From Chloroflexota bacterium (GTDB taxonomy: Bacteria > Chloroflexota > Dormibacteria > CF-121): DNA of 13,214 nt. The stretch lies in contig VBGO01000131.1 of NCBI GenBank assembly GCA_005882525.1, positions 1 to 13,214 of the forward strand, read 5' to 3'. The position numbers were made by a program, and so were the translations under genes. The notes under the pieces were generated by a model that was not told where the DNA came from, made no database searches, and saw only the letters and a program-made list of their open reading frames with translations. Positions 1-6,349 of this stretch are shown here, one piece after another (within the stretch, counting starts at the first letter, position 1; the number at the start of each line of letters is the position of its first letter).

Positions 1-93
1 GTCTACCTGATCTTTCTGCTGATCTTCACATTCCTGTTCGATTTGCTTGAACCCGTCCTTCAGCCGCTGGTAGGGCGCACCTTCAAGCACTAG
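1..93 (+). CDS. C-terminal end of a membrane protein (partial)
   Basis: The reading frame is open from the first base and ends at the TAG at 91-93, giving 30 residues that begin VYLIFLLIFTFLFDLL and end GRTFKH. The first 16 residues are almost all hydrophobic and look like a last transmembrane helix, followed by a short polar tail with basic residues. The family cannot be named from this fragment. The GH3 gene starts 12 nt downstream on the same strand, so the two may be cotranscribed. Confidence 0.6.
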   Translation, partial: VYLIFLLIFTFLFDLLEPVLQPLVGRTFKH

Positions 94-105
94 GCGCGGT
101 CCGCG

Positions 106-1368
106 GTGAGCCCTGTTCGCCGCTTCCTGGTTCGTGCGGCGCTGGCCTTGCTGCTGGTGTTGAGTGCTCTCCCGTCGACGCTTGGCCCGAACCGGGCCGC
201 GCCGACCGCGAGGATCGTTCGCCCGACGCCAACCCCAGCGGCCACGGCTGCACCCGCGGCGACGCCGTCAGTGGTCCAGCCCGACGCGGGACCGACGCCG
301 CTGTCGCTCGACGTGGCCGTCGGCCAGATGATGGCGGCCAGCTTCGGTGGGGCGAGCATCACCGACGGGCTCCGGCACCTGATCCTCGACCAAAAGGTCG
401 GCACCGTCCTGATCTTCAGTGACAACTTCACTGACGCCACCAGCCTGCTTCGGCTGACGACGCAGTTGCAGCGGCTGGGACGCGAAGCCGGCCTTCCGGC
501 GCCACTCCTGGTCGCGGTCGACGAGGAGGGTGGGCGGGTGATGCGGATCCACGACGGGGTGGCCGCGCTACCTTCGGAGCTGGAGCTGGGCGCCCGCGGT
601 CCGCAGGGGGTTCGAGAGGCGGTGGCGGCGATGGCATCGGGCCTCCACGGGCTGGGCATCCAGCTCGACCTGGCGCCAGTTGCGGACCTGCGCTCGAATC
701 CGGCCGATGCGGTGATCGGTGACCGTTCGTTCGGCGGCGATCCAGGGCTGGTCGGGCCGTTGGTGGCGGCGGCCGTCAACGGGCTGCACGACGGTGGAGT
801 GGCGGCCACCCTCAAACATTTCCCGGGTCTCGGTGGTGCGGCTGGTGATCCGCATAGCGCGATGCCGAGCGACGGTGAGAGCCTCGCCCGCTGGGCCGCC
901 ACGCAGGCGCGAAGTTTCGCAGCCGGAATCGATGCCGGCGCCGATGCGGTGATGACGACCGCTGTGGTCGTTCCGGGCCTCGACCCCAGTGGCACGCCCG
1001 CGCTCTTTTCTCGAACCATCGTTACCGGTTTGCTGCGCGATCGCCTGAAGTTCCAGGGCGTGATCGTGACCGATGGCCTCGGGATGGGAGGGATCAGCGC
1101 GCTCTACGGACTCCCCGATGCGACGGTCGCCGCGGTGCGCGCCGGCAACGACCTCGTGTTGCTCAACAGTGCCGACGCCGCCTACCAGGCCGCCGCGATC
1201 GAGACGGTCAAGCAGCAGGTGCGTAGCGGCGCTATCGCGATGGAGCAGGTGCAGGCCTCGGCGGCGCGAGTGATCGCCCTCCGTGCCCGCTGGCCCGCCT
1301 GGGCACCTTCGCTGGTGGACCTGGCAGCAGCGCCGCCGACGTTCGAGCTCGCCCTAAGCCGCCGCTGA
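106..1368 (+). CDS. Secreted glycoside hydrolase family 3 protein, NagZ-like (beta-N-acetylhexosaminidase)
   Basis: 420 residues from a GTG start. An N-terminal signal or anchor (RRFLVRAALALLLVLSAL, residues 5-22) is followed by a Pro/Ala/Thr-rich linker to about residue 65 and a GH3 TIM barrel. Family landmarks are VAVDEEGGRVMRI (137-148), KHFPGLG (237-243), GDPH (247-250) and VTDGLGM (321-327). In NagZ-type GH3 enzymes the Asp of the last motif (here D323) is the nucleophile, and the Asp-x-His of the third (D248, H250) is the acid/base dyad; both are present. The usual KHFPGHG and DSH are changed to KHFPGLG and DPH. The protein has the NagZ barrel without the extra C-terminal domain of larger GH3 enzymes, and should act outside the membrane on N-acetylglucosaminides of peptidoglycan or chitin. 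Substrate is inferred. No clear Shine-Dalgarno precedes the GTG, so the start is moderately certain. Confidence 0.88.
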   Translation: MSPVRRFLVRAALALLLVLSALPSTLGPNRAAPTARIVRPTPTPAATAAPAATPSVVQPDAGPTPLSLDVAVGQMMAASFGGASITDGLRHLILDQKVGTVLIFSDNFTDATSLLRLTTQLQRLGREAGLPAPLLVAVDEEGGRVMRIHDGVAALPSELELGARGPQGVREAVAAMASGLHGLGIQLDLAPVADLRSNPADAVIGDRSFGGDPGLVGPLVAAAVNGLHDGGVAATLKHFPGLGGAAGDPHSAMPSDGESLARWAATQARSFAAGIDAGADAVMTTAVVVPGLDPSGTPALFSRTIVTGLLRDRLKFQGVIVTDGLGMGGISALYGLPDATVAAVRAGNDLVLLNSADAAYQAAAIETVKQQVRSGAIAMEQVQASAARVIALRARWPAWAPSLVDLAAAPPTFELALSRR

Positions 1369-1369
1369 G

Positions 1370-2254
1370 CTAGCTGGTACCAACCGGCACTTTTCCCTCC
1401 CCGGCTTGCGGGGGAGGGGCAGGGCGGGGGCGGACCAGCCAGTTCAATGCGTTGACGTAGGCGTTCGCCGCGGCCTCGACCACGTCCAGCGCGACGGCGC
1501 GGCCGACGACAACGTTCGAGCCCTGGCTCAGCGTCACGACGGCCTCGCCCAGTGCGTCGCTGCCCTGGGTCGCCGCCGCCAGGCTGAAGTCTTCGAGCTC
1601 CGCCGGCACTCCGGTCAGTTGCTGGATGGCGCGGAAGACGGCATCGAGCGTGCCATTACCGCTGGCGGTACCGGTTTTCAGGGTGTCATTGTCGGTGAGC
1701 GAAACCTCGGCGGTGCTCGAAAAGCCGCTGTGCGCATTCACCTGGACTTCCTTGAGCGCATACCGTCCGGGCCTGGCTCGGCCCAGCGCCTCCTCGACGG
1801 CGAGCTTCAGGTCCTCGGCGTAGAGCACCCGCTTGCGCTCGGCGAGACTGAGGACGAGGGAGTAAACGGGTCCAAGCTGTGGTTCCTCGAGCTGGATGCC
1901 CATCGCGGCGAGCTCCTCGGCCAGCCGCCGCCGCCCGGTGGCCGTGCCCAGCTGCCCGAACTGCGGCGCATAACCAATGTCCGCCGGATCGATGAAAGCG
2001 GGGACCACCGATTTTGGCCGGCGGGGCGGACTCAAGACCGATGTTGGAAAGGCGGCCCGCACTTCTTCGATCCAGCGCTCCCAACCGGAATAGTCCATCG
2101 TCGCCAGCATGGCAACATAGGCATCGAAGCGGACCAGCAATGCCGCCGGCTGGTCGTGATGTTTGATGATCAGCGTGGTGCCGCTTTCCTCCAGCGCCTG
2201 GAGGATGGGATCGAGATTGCGGGCGAGTTCGGGAGCGGAAATGACTTTGAGCAC
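1370..2254 (-). CDS. Phd/YefM antitoxin-like N-terminus fused to LeuA C-terminal regulatory domain (no catalytic barrel)
   Basis: 294 residues from GTG at 2254. Residues 1-55 (MLKVISAPELARNLDPILQA, then an IIKHHDQPAALLVRFDAYVAM stretch) have the pattern of Phd/YefM antitoxins: a strand, a helix, 'hydrophobic-hydrophobic-K-H-x-x-x-P-x-A-x-L-V', then a helix. Residues 88-160 resemble the part of 2-isopropylmalate synthase that joins the barrel to its regulatory domain (IDPADIGY; LGTATGRRRLAEELAAMGI), with the usual GKHSGR changed to GTATGR. Residues 165-275 match the LeuA regulatory domain: GNGTLDA (199-205), TQGSDALGEA (229-238), VGRAVALDVVEAAANAY (250-266). The HMGL-like catalytic barrel is absent. 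The tail from about 276 is encoded by a GC-rich palindrome. TAGGAT lies 6 nt before the GTG, fitting a leaderless start. It is convergent with the GH3 gene (1 nt between stops) and divergent from the NHL lipoprotein. No toxin gene is adjacent. Function unknown; leucine sensing and DNA binding are inference. Confidence 0.85.
   Translation of the reverse strand: MLKVISAPELARNLDPILQALEESGTTLIIKHHDQPAALLVRFDAYVAMLATMDYSGWERWIEEVRAAFPTSVLSPPRRPKSVVPAFIDPADIGYAPQFGQLGTATGRRRLAEELAAMGIQLEEPQLGPVYSLVLSLAERKRVLYAEDLKLAVEEALGRARPGRYALKEVQVNAHSGFSSTAEVSLTDNDTLKTGTASGNGTLDAVFRAIQQLTGVPAELEDFSLAAATQGSDALGEAVVTLSQGSNVVVGRAVALDVVEAAANAYVNALNWLVRPRPAPPPQAGEGKVPVGTS
1395..1418. repeat. GC-rich palindromic element at convergent gene ends
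   Basis: The arms CCCTCCCC (1395-1402) and GGGGAGGG (1411-1418) are perfectly complementary around an 8-nt loop containing CTTG. The element resembles the short 'CCCTCCCCC-GCAAGC-GGGGGAGGG' palindromes scattered through intergenic DNA of many GC-rich bacteria; that comparison is from memory. Here it lies inside the last codons of the Phd-LeuA gene and encodes its PPPQAGEG tail, just beyond the GH3 stop. Neither strand has a T-run after the stem, so it is not a canonical intrinsic terminator, although its place between convergent genes suits a role in ending transcription. Confidence 0.55.
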
Positions 2255-2260
2255 GACGCC

Positions 2261-2266
2261 ATCCTA
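2261..2266 (-). promoter_or_regulatory. Putative -10 element (TAGGAT) of the Phd-LeuA gene
   Basis: On the minus strand TAGGAT ends 6 nt before the GTG at 2254. This matches the TANNNT form of -10 boxes and the spacing expected if the transcript starts at the start codon. No convincing -35 is seen and the region is only 21 bp long. Confidence 0.4.
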
Positions 2267-2275
2267 GCCCCGCTC

Positions 2276-3514
2276 ATGACCGTGGTCAAACGCCATCGAT
2301 GTGGACTTCTGAGCCATCGGGCGGTTTCGGCTGTCGCAAAAAACGCCGCCATCGGGGGGCTGCTCATCGTCGGGATCGGATGCCAGCAGGGGCCGGTCGC
2401 GCCGGCCCACAAGCCGACCTCGACCGCGAGCGCGAAGGCGTCGGCGTTGTCCGCCTGCCCGTCGACCGCGGCACCGGGCGGTCCGCAGGTGTTGCTCCAC
2501 GATCTCCCCGCACCCGATGACCTCGCCTTCGACAATGACGGCCGCCTGCTCTTCAGCGACAACAAGGCCGGGACGGTTTCAGCGTTGCGCGCCGACGGTT
2601 CGGTCGAGCGCATCGCCGGTGGGATGTCGGCACCGGAAGGCATCGTCGTGCAGGCCGATGGGCACATCCTGGTCGCGGAGCAGGGTCGCAACCGGGTCGT
2701 CGCCATTGACCCCCGGACCCATGCCGTCAGCCCGTGGCGGGCGTTTTTGAACCGGACCGGACGCGACGGGATCGACGGCATTGGTCCCGTGCTGCCAGAC
2801 CGAGATGCGTCGGGCAATCTGCTCCCGACCGGCGGTGATGTCATCGTGCCGGACAGCCCGAACGGCGTCGTCTGGCGCGTCAGCGCCGACGGCAAGACGG
2901 CGACGCAGATCGCGAGCGGTATGGTTCGACCGGTCGGGGCCGCGCTTGGTGCGAGTGGACGGATCCTTGTTGCCGATGAGGGTGGCGCACTCTGGGTCCT
3001 CGAACCCGCCCGGCTTCGTTTCGCGACCTTGCCGGCGCCCGATGATGTCCTAGTCAGCCGCGCCGGACACGTGTTCGTCAATACCCTGGGCGATAACGCG
3101 ATCCACGAGCTCGATCCGCGAGGGCATCAGCTCTCGGTCATCTCCGGCATCCAGCAGCCGCAGGGGATCGCCCTCGATGGCGCGGACAACCTGTACTACA
3201 CCGAGTTCACGACCGGACGGATCTTCCGGGTGGTCCGTACGTTCGCCCTTGATTCGCCGACGGTCAGCCGCACCGCGGGCGGCACGTTCGTGGTCTGCCC
3301 GGTCATTCGTCGGGCACGTGCGTTCAATCGATCGCTGGCGCTATCGACCGGCTCGAGTCTGGCGACCTCGATCCTTGGACTCGTGCAGCCCGGGACGGAT
3401 TCCTCGGGGGCGCTCGAGGTCCAGACGCTCGAGCCAACCATCACGATCGGCATCAGTGCCATCGGAGATGGTGACAATCTGGGGCTATCGCAAATCGTGC
3501 ATCTAACGCCATGA
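2276..3514 (+). CDS. NHL/SMP-30-type beta-propeller lipoprotein
   Basis: 412 residues from ATG 2276. The frame stays open upstream to 1406, but that part is antisense to the Phd-LeuA gene and is not used. Residues 22-36 (KNAAIGGLLIVGIGC) look like a lipoprotein signal with C36 as the lipidated cysteine; the lipobox is not ideal. After a Ser/Ala/Lys-rich linker, residues 75-320 form successive propeller blades with NHL-like units: PDDLAFDNDGRLLFSD (80-95), PEGIVVQADGHILVAE (120-135), PVGAALGASGRILVAD (219-234), PDDVLVSRAGHVFVNT (255-270), PQGIALDGADNLYYTE (295-310). Such propellers bind ligands or act as lactonases or scaffolds; no activity can be assigned. Residues 324-412 form an extra, probably beta-rich domain that I do not recognise. 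It starts 21 bp from the divergent Phd-LeuA gene, so shared control is possible. Confidence 0.8.
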   Translation: MTVVKRHRCGLLSHRAVSAVAKNAAIGGLLIVGIGCQQGPVAPAHKPTSTASAKASALSACPSTAAPGGPQVLLHDLPAPDDLAFDNDGRLLFSDNKAGTVSALRADGSVERIAGGMSAPEGIVVQADGHILVAEQGRNRVVAIDPRTHAVSPWRAFLNRTGRDGIDGIGPVLPDRDASGNLLPTGGDVIVPDSPNGVVWRVSADGKTATQIASGMVRPVGAALGASGRILVADEGGALWVLEPARLRFATLPAPDDVLVSRAGHVFVNTLGDNAIHELDPRGHQLSVISGIQQPQGIALDGADNLYYTEFTTGRIFRVVRTFALDSPTVSRTAGGTFVVCPVIRRARAFNRSLALSTGSSLATSILGLVQPGTDSSGALEVQTLEPTITIGISAIGDGDNLGLSQIVHLTP

Positions 3515-3552
3515 TCGATGGAGATCAATCGCCGGTATCGCAGACTGGTTCT

Positions 3553-3558
3553 TATACT
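3553..3558 (+). promoter_or_regulatory. -10 element (TATACT) for a leaderless citrate synthase mRNA
   Basis: TATACT matches the -10 consensus at five of six positions and ends 9 nt before the ATG at 3568, so the transcript would start at or next to the start codon. It supports 3568 rather than the in-frame ATG at 3511, which overlaps the stop of the preceding gene. No strong -35 is evident. Confidence 0.55.
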
Positions 3559-3567
3559 TGGCCTCGT

Positions 3568-4704
3568 ATGCCGGTGACCAAGGGCGGCCTCGAGGACGTC
3601 ATCGCGGCGAATTCCGCGATCTGCGACATCATCGGTCCCCAGGGCAAGCTGACTTACCGGGGAATCGACATCCACGACCTGGCGCGGAACTCCTCCTTCG
3701 AAGAGACCACCTACCTGCTGTGGTTCGGGTCGCTGCCGACGCGAGAGGCGCTGCACCAATTCAGCGCTGAACTGGCCTCGCACCGCCCGCTGGCCCCTGA
3801 GGTCCTGGCCTTGATGCGGGAATTTCCGCGCAACGCGACGCCCATGGATGCGTTACGAACCGCCCTGTCCGCCCTCGCCTTCTACGACCCACAGGCCCAT
3901 GACTCGTCGCGTGAAGCCAATGTGGCCAAAGCCATACGGGTCACGGCGCAGATCGCGACCATCGTCGCGGCATATGAACAGATCCGTCGGGGTCGGGAGC
4001 TGATCGAGCCGGACAAGTCTGGCAGCCATGCGGAAAACTTCCTTCGTATGCTCTTCGGCGCGGAGCCCGATCCGCTGTTCGTGCGCGCGATGGATCTCGC
4101 GCTCATCCTGCACGCCGACCATGAGCTCAACGCCTCAACCTTTGCGGCGCGGGTCACGGCAGCGACCCTCGCCGACATTTACGCGGCGATCGTTGCCGCT
4201 ATCGGGGCGCTGGCCGGCCCGCTGCATGGAGGGGCGAACGAGCAGGTGATGAAGATGCTGCGCAACATCGGGGAGTCATCAAAAGCCGCGGCCTACGTCA
4301 GCGAGAAGCTCGAAGCCCACCAGAAAATCCCCGGGTTCGGGCACCGCGTCTACCGGACCGAGGACCCGCGCGCGACGCACCTTCGCGAGATGTCCCGTGA
4401 GCTGGGCGAGCACATCGGCAACCTCCGCTGGTACGAGATCTCCCGAAAGGTCGAGGAGGCCGTGATGCAGCAGAAGCACCTCTACGCCAACGTCGACTTC
4501 TACTCGGCCTCCTGCTACTTCACCATGGGGATCCCGATCGACATGTTCACGCCGGTGTTTGCGGTCAGCCGGATGGCCGGCTGGACCGCCCACGTGCTGG
4601 AACAGTACGGTGACAACCGGCTGATTCGGCCGCGCGCCGAGTACGTGGGCTTCAAAGACGTGGCCTACGTTCCGATCGACCGCCGGGCCAAGGCAGCCAG
4701 CTAG
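3568..4704 (+). CDS. gltA: Citrate synthase (short bacterial type)
   Basis: 378 residues from ATG 3568. Catalyses acetyl-CoA + oxaloacetate to citrate, entry to the TCA cycle, in the cytosol. It begins MPVTKGGLEDVIAANSAI, the usual N-terminus of the 370-380 residue citrate/2-methylcitrate synthases, without the N-terminal extension of the hexameric NADH-regulated GltA. Active-site landmarks are all present: HADHELNAS (182-190), PLHGGAN with catalytic H220, GFGHRVYRTEDPR with H259, and YANVDFYSA with D310. The frame extends to an ATG at 3511 that overlaps the preceding stop as ATGA, giving 19 more residues (MIDGDQSPVSQTG...) that do not look like citrate synthase; the -10 at 3553 would lie inside that extension. 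A 2-methylcitrate synthase role cannot be excluded from sequence alone, but no prp genes are nearby. Next comes the HNH gene, 33 nt downstream. Confidence 0.93.
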   Translation: MPVTKGGLEDVIAANSAICDIIGPQGKLTYRGIDIHDLARNSSFEETTYLLWFGSLPTREALHQFSAELASHRPLAPEVLALMREFPRNATPMDALRTALSALAFYDPQAHDSSREANVAKAIRVTAQIATIVAAYEQIRRGRELIEPDKSGSHAENFLRMLFGAEPDPLFVRAMDLALILHADHELNASTFAARVTAATLADIYAAIVAAIGALAGPLHGGANEQVMKMLRNIGESSKAAAYVSEKLEAHQKIPGFGHRVYRTEDPRATHLREMSRELGEHIGNLRWYEISRKVEEAVMQQKHLYANVDFYSASCYFTMGIPIDMFTPVFAVSRMAGWTAHVLEQYGDNRLIRPRAEYVGFKDVAYVPIDRRAKAAS

Positions 4705-4737
4705 CTGAAAACTGCCTGAACAAACTCCGTTATATTT

Positions 4738-5313
4738 ATGGCGCTCTCGAAGCGGATCCCCGACAACAGGAGGTCGTTCGAACTCGTCCTACTGCTAAAC
4801 GCCTCACTTCAGCCGCTGAATGTGATCAGTAAGCGGCGGCTGGTCGTCCTGCTGACCAAGCAGCGCGTCATCTTCATTGACGACGATGCCCGGCAGGCGG
4901 TCGAGCAAGCCATAGCCCGGCGTTGCTTTGGCCAGGACGTTGTCATTGTCCGGCTCCTCGCCAATATCCAGATCCCCCGCCGCCTCCTGCGGGCCAACCG
5001 GCGCAACCTTCTCCTCCGGGACGACGGCATGTGCCAGTACTGCGGCAAGGGGATGCCGTCCTCGCAGCTCTCCGTGGACCATGTCGTCCCCACCTCTCGG
5101 GGCGGGGCCGCCAACAGCTGGGAGAACCAGGTGATCGCCTGTCGCCGGTGCAACGGCCGGAAGGGCAACCGGTTGCTCAGCGAGGCCGGGATGCGGCTGA
5201 TCCGGCCGCCGCGGGCCCTCACCCAGGAGTTCGCACACCTGATCTTCCTGCGCTATCCGCAGCTGAAACACGCGTACGACCGGCTGCTCTCGAGCGCCCG
5301 CGCCGCGGTCTAA
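4738..5313 (+). CDS. HNH endonuclease family protein
   Basis: 191 residues. Residues 15-95 match the N-terminal part of the common bacterial HNH proteins that begin 'VLVLNASYEPLNV' (here LVLLLNASLQPLNVISKRRL). The HNH/zinc domain follows: CQYC (99-102), LSVDHVVPTSRGG (111-123) with D114-H115, WENQVIACRRCN (128-139), then GRKGNR. The two Cys pairs (C99/C102, C135/C138) should bind structural zinc, and D114-H115 with N130 or N139 the catalytic metal. These proteins are widespread single-copy chromosomal genes, often outside phage or restriction loci, and their role is unclear. TATATT sits 1 nt before the ATG, too close for a leaderless start here, so expression may come from citrate synthase readthrough. 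An AGGAGG at 4768-4773 has no start codon behind it. Confidence 0.88.
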   Translation: MALSKRIPDNRRSFELVLLLNASLQPLNVISKRRLVVLLTKQRVIFIDDDARQAVEQAIARRCFGQDVVIVRLLANIQIPRRLLRANRRNLLLRDDGMCQYCGKGMPSSQLSVDHVVPTSRGGAANSWENQVIACRRCNGRKGNRLLSEAGMRLIRPPRALTQEFAHLIFLRYPQLKHAYDRLLSSARAAV

Positions 5314-5343
5314 GCACAGCAGAAAGAATCGACGACCCCGCTC

Positions 5344-5349
5344 GATTAT
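5344..5349 (+). promoter_or_regulatory. Putative -10 element (GATTAT) of the PIG-L-like gene
   Basis: GATTAT ends 5 nt before the GTG at 5355 and matches the -10 consensus at four of six positions. The spacing would give a leaderless transcript. Weak on its own, but consistent with other genes in the window. Confidence 0.3.
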
Positions 5350-5354
5350 CCGAT

Positions 5355-5921
5355 GTGCCCTTTCGACTGCTGGGCGTCGTGGCGGATCCGAGCCAGGCCA
5401 GCGACCTGTGCGGACACGCGTTCGCCCGCTATGCCGCCTCGGGCACCGATGTCACCCTGGTCTGTGCCGCAGCCGGTGAATGGGGCGGACCCGACCAGAA
5501 GTCGGCTGCGCGTCGGCTGGGCGTGCGTGACCTCGTCCTGCTCGACTACCGCGTGAGCGAGCTGACGGCGATGGTGCTTCAGGAGCTCGTCGCCGACGTC
5601 ATGGCGAGTGTCCGGCCGCACGTCGTCGTGGCCGACGGAACGCAGTCCGCCGTCAGAGACGCGGTGGGGTCTGCCTTTGCCAGCGTTCGCCAGGCGGCCG
5701 GCGGATCGTCAGCCCTGCCCGCGAAGCTCTACTACCGATCGAGCCCCAACCTGCCGGTCAGCGTGACCACCTCGGTCACCGTTCCCGGCGGCGCTCCCGA
5801 ACTGTTCGTTCGGGTCTTCCCCCACCCGTGGGTCACGGGCGTGCTGGAGCGGGACCTCTTTGCCGGGGTACCGGCCGAGACGCAGGCTCCCACTCGCATC
5901 GATCAGCAGATGGCGAGCTGA
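5355..5921 (+). CDS. PIG-L/LmbE-fold protein lacking the metal-binding motifs (likely pseudoenzyme)
   Basis: 188 residues from GTG 5355, the first start codon in frame after the HNH stop. The order of elements is that of PIG-L/LmbE deacetylases: LLGVVADPSQASDLCGHAFA (5-24) where active members have 'AHPDDE...G', then RYAASGTDVTLVCAAAGEWG (25-44) resembling 'ARYAAEGHEVTLVCATRGE', RRLGVRDLVLLDYR (53-66), VMASVRPHVVVAD (82-94). The zinc ligands His-x-Asp-Asp are replaced (A-D-P-S-Q), and the 'HPDH' motif expected after the fourth element is missing (GTQSAVRDAV). The segment between the Gly-Glu motif and the 'LGV' helix is shorter than usual. Deacetylation is therefore unlikely; a binding or regulatory role is possible but unknown. 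It lies 41 nt after the HNH gene, and the frame that overlaps that gene is not coding. Confidence 0.72.
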   Translation: MPFRLLGVVADPSQASDLCGHAFARYAASGTDVTLVCAAAGEWGGPDQKSAARRLGVRDLVLLDYRVSELTAMVLQELVADVMASVRPHVVVADGTQSAVRDAVGSAFASVRQAAGGSSALPAKLYYRSSPNLPVSVTTSVTVPGGAPELFVRVFPHPWVTGVLERDLFAGVPAETQAPTRIDQQMAS

Positions 5922-5953
5922 CCAGTCAGTCCAATTGTTTTGTGATAGCCGTG

Positions 5954-5982
5954 TTGACACGTAAGATAGAAACGGGTACAAA
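5954..5982 (+). promoter_or_regulatory. Sigma70-type promoter of the GlsB-like gene
   Basis: A perfect -35 TTGACA (5954-5959) is followed after 17 bp by TACAAA (5977-5982) as -10. The predicted start near 5989 gives a leader of about 30 nt with a strong ribosome site. It is the best-matching promoter in the window. Confidence 0.7.
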
Positions 5983-6007
5983 TGCTTCAGTACCCACGTT
6001 CATTGGT

Positions 6008-6013
6008 AGGAGG
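6008..6013 (+). promoter_or_regulatory. Shine-Dalgarno AGGAGG for the GlsB-like gene
   Basis: Perfect AGGAGG ending 5 nt before the ATG at 6019. Together with the promoter above it shows conventional leadered translation, unlike most neighbours. Confidence 0.8.
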
Positions 6014-6018
6014 AAGTC

Positions 6019-6276
6019 ATGGAACTCATCGTGTTCTTGATCATCGGCGGTCTCGCGGGTGCCCTGGCCGGGCGTGTCGTCAGCGGCCACGGCTACGGCA
6101 TTCTCATGGACATCGTTGTCGGCGTCGTCGGCGCGTTCATCGGTGGTTGGCTCATCAGGACCCTCCTGGGCGTAAGCGGCAGCGGCCTGATCTTCAGCTT
6201 CATCGCCGCGTTTGTCGGCGCCGTCCTCCTCTTGTGGGTGGTTCGCCTCGTCAGCGGCAATCGGGCGGCGGTCTGA
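6019..6276 (+). CDS. GlsB/YeaQ/YmgE family (transglycosylase-associated) stress membrane protein
   Basis: 85 residues in three hydrophobic segments: about 2-20 (ELIVFLIIGGLAGALAGRV), 29-49 and 57-78, with glycine-rich faces (GGLAGALAG, GVVGAFIGGW). Size and pattern match the small inner-membrane YeaQ/GlsB family, whose members are often induced by stress and whose molecular function is not known. It is a single-gene unit: a consensus promoter at 5954, an AGGAGG site 5 nt before the ATG, and a strong terminator 22 nt after the stop. This architecture suggests high, independent expression. Confidence 0.88.
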   Translation: MELIVFLIIGGLAGALAGRVVSGHGYGILMDIVVGVVGAFIGGWLIRTLLGVSGSGLIFSFIAAFVGAVLLLWVVRLVSGNRAAV

Positions 6277-6297
6277 GCGCACCCCGGGCACCTGAAG

Positions 6298-6331
6298 AGC
6301 GGGCGCCAGGGAGCGCCCGCTTTTTCTTTTT
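6298..6331 (+). terminator. Intrinsic terminator after the GlsB-like gene
   Basis: A perfect 9-bp stem, AGCGGGCGC (6298-6306) with GCGCCCGCT (6313-6321), closes a 6-nt loop and runs into TTTTTCTTTTT (6321-6331). This is a textbook Rho-independent terminator. Confidence 0.93.
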
Positions 6332-6349
6332 GATCACGATGAGCCCCGG

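Noticed and set aside
1370..2254. Complete toxin-antitoxin module
   Set aside because: The N-terminus is Phd-like, but no Doc, RelE or PIN-type toxin gene is adjacent on either side.
1370..2254. The fusion as a broken LeuA gene (pseudogene)
   Set aside because: The frame is uninterrupted over 294 codons, the regulatory domain is well conserved, and no catalytic-barrel remnant is present in the flanking sequence.
1406..2275. Long upstream extension of the NHL lipoprotein frame (702 residues in all)
   Set aside because: The first 290 codons lie antisense to the Phd-LeuA gene, which has clear domain homology, and the lipoprotein signal begins only after ATG 2276.
2170..3081. Minus-strand open frame across the lipoprotein gene
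   Set aside because: Ser/Arg/Pro-rich translation typical of shadow frames; the plus strand has repeated NHL blades.
3511..3567. Earlier start for citrate synthase overlapping the preceding stop (ATGA)
   Set aside because: The 19 added residues are unlike the family, while ATG 3568 gives the usual N-terminus and has TATACT 9 nt upstream. Not fully excluded.
4768..4773. AGGAGG inside the HNH gene as a ribosome site for a later start
   Set aside because: No ATG, GTG or TTG lies within 5-12 nt downstream in the HNH frame.
4923..5354. Extension of the PIG-L-like frame back across the HNH gene
   Set aside because: The added residues are Pro/Arg/Gly-rich shadow translation of the HNH gene, which carries intact HNH motifs.
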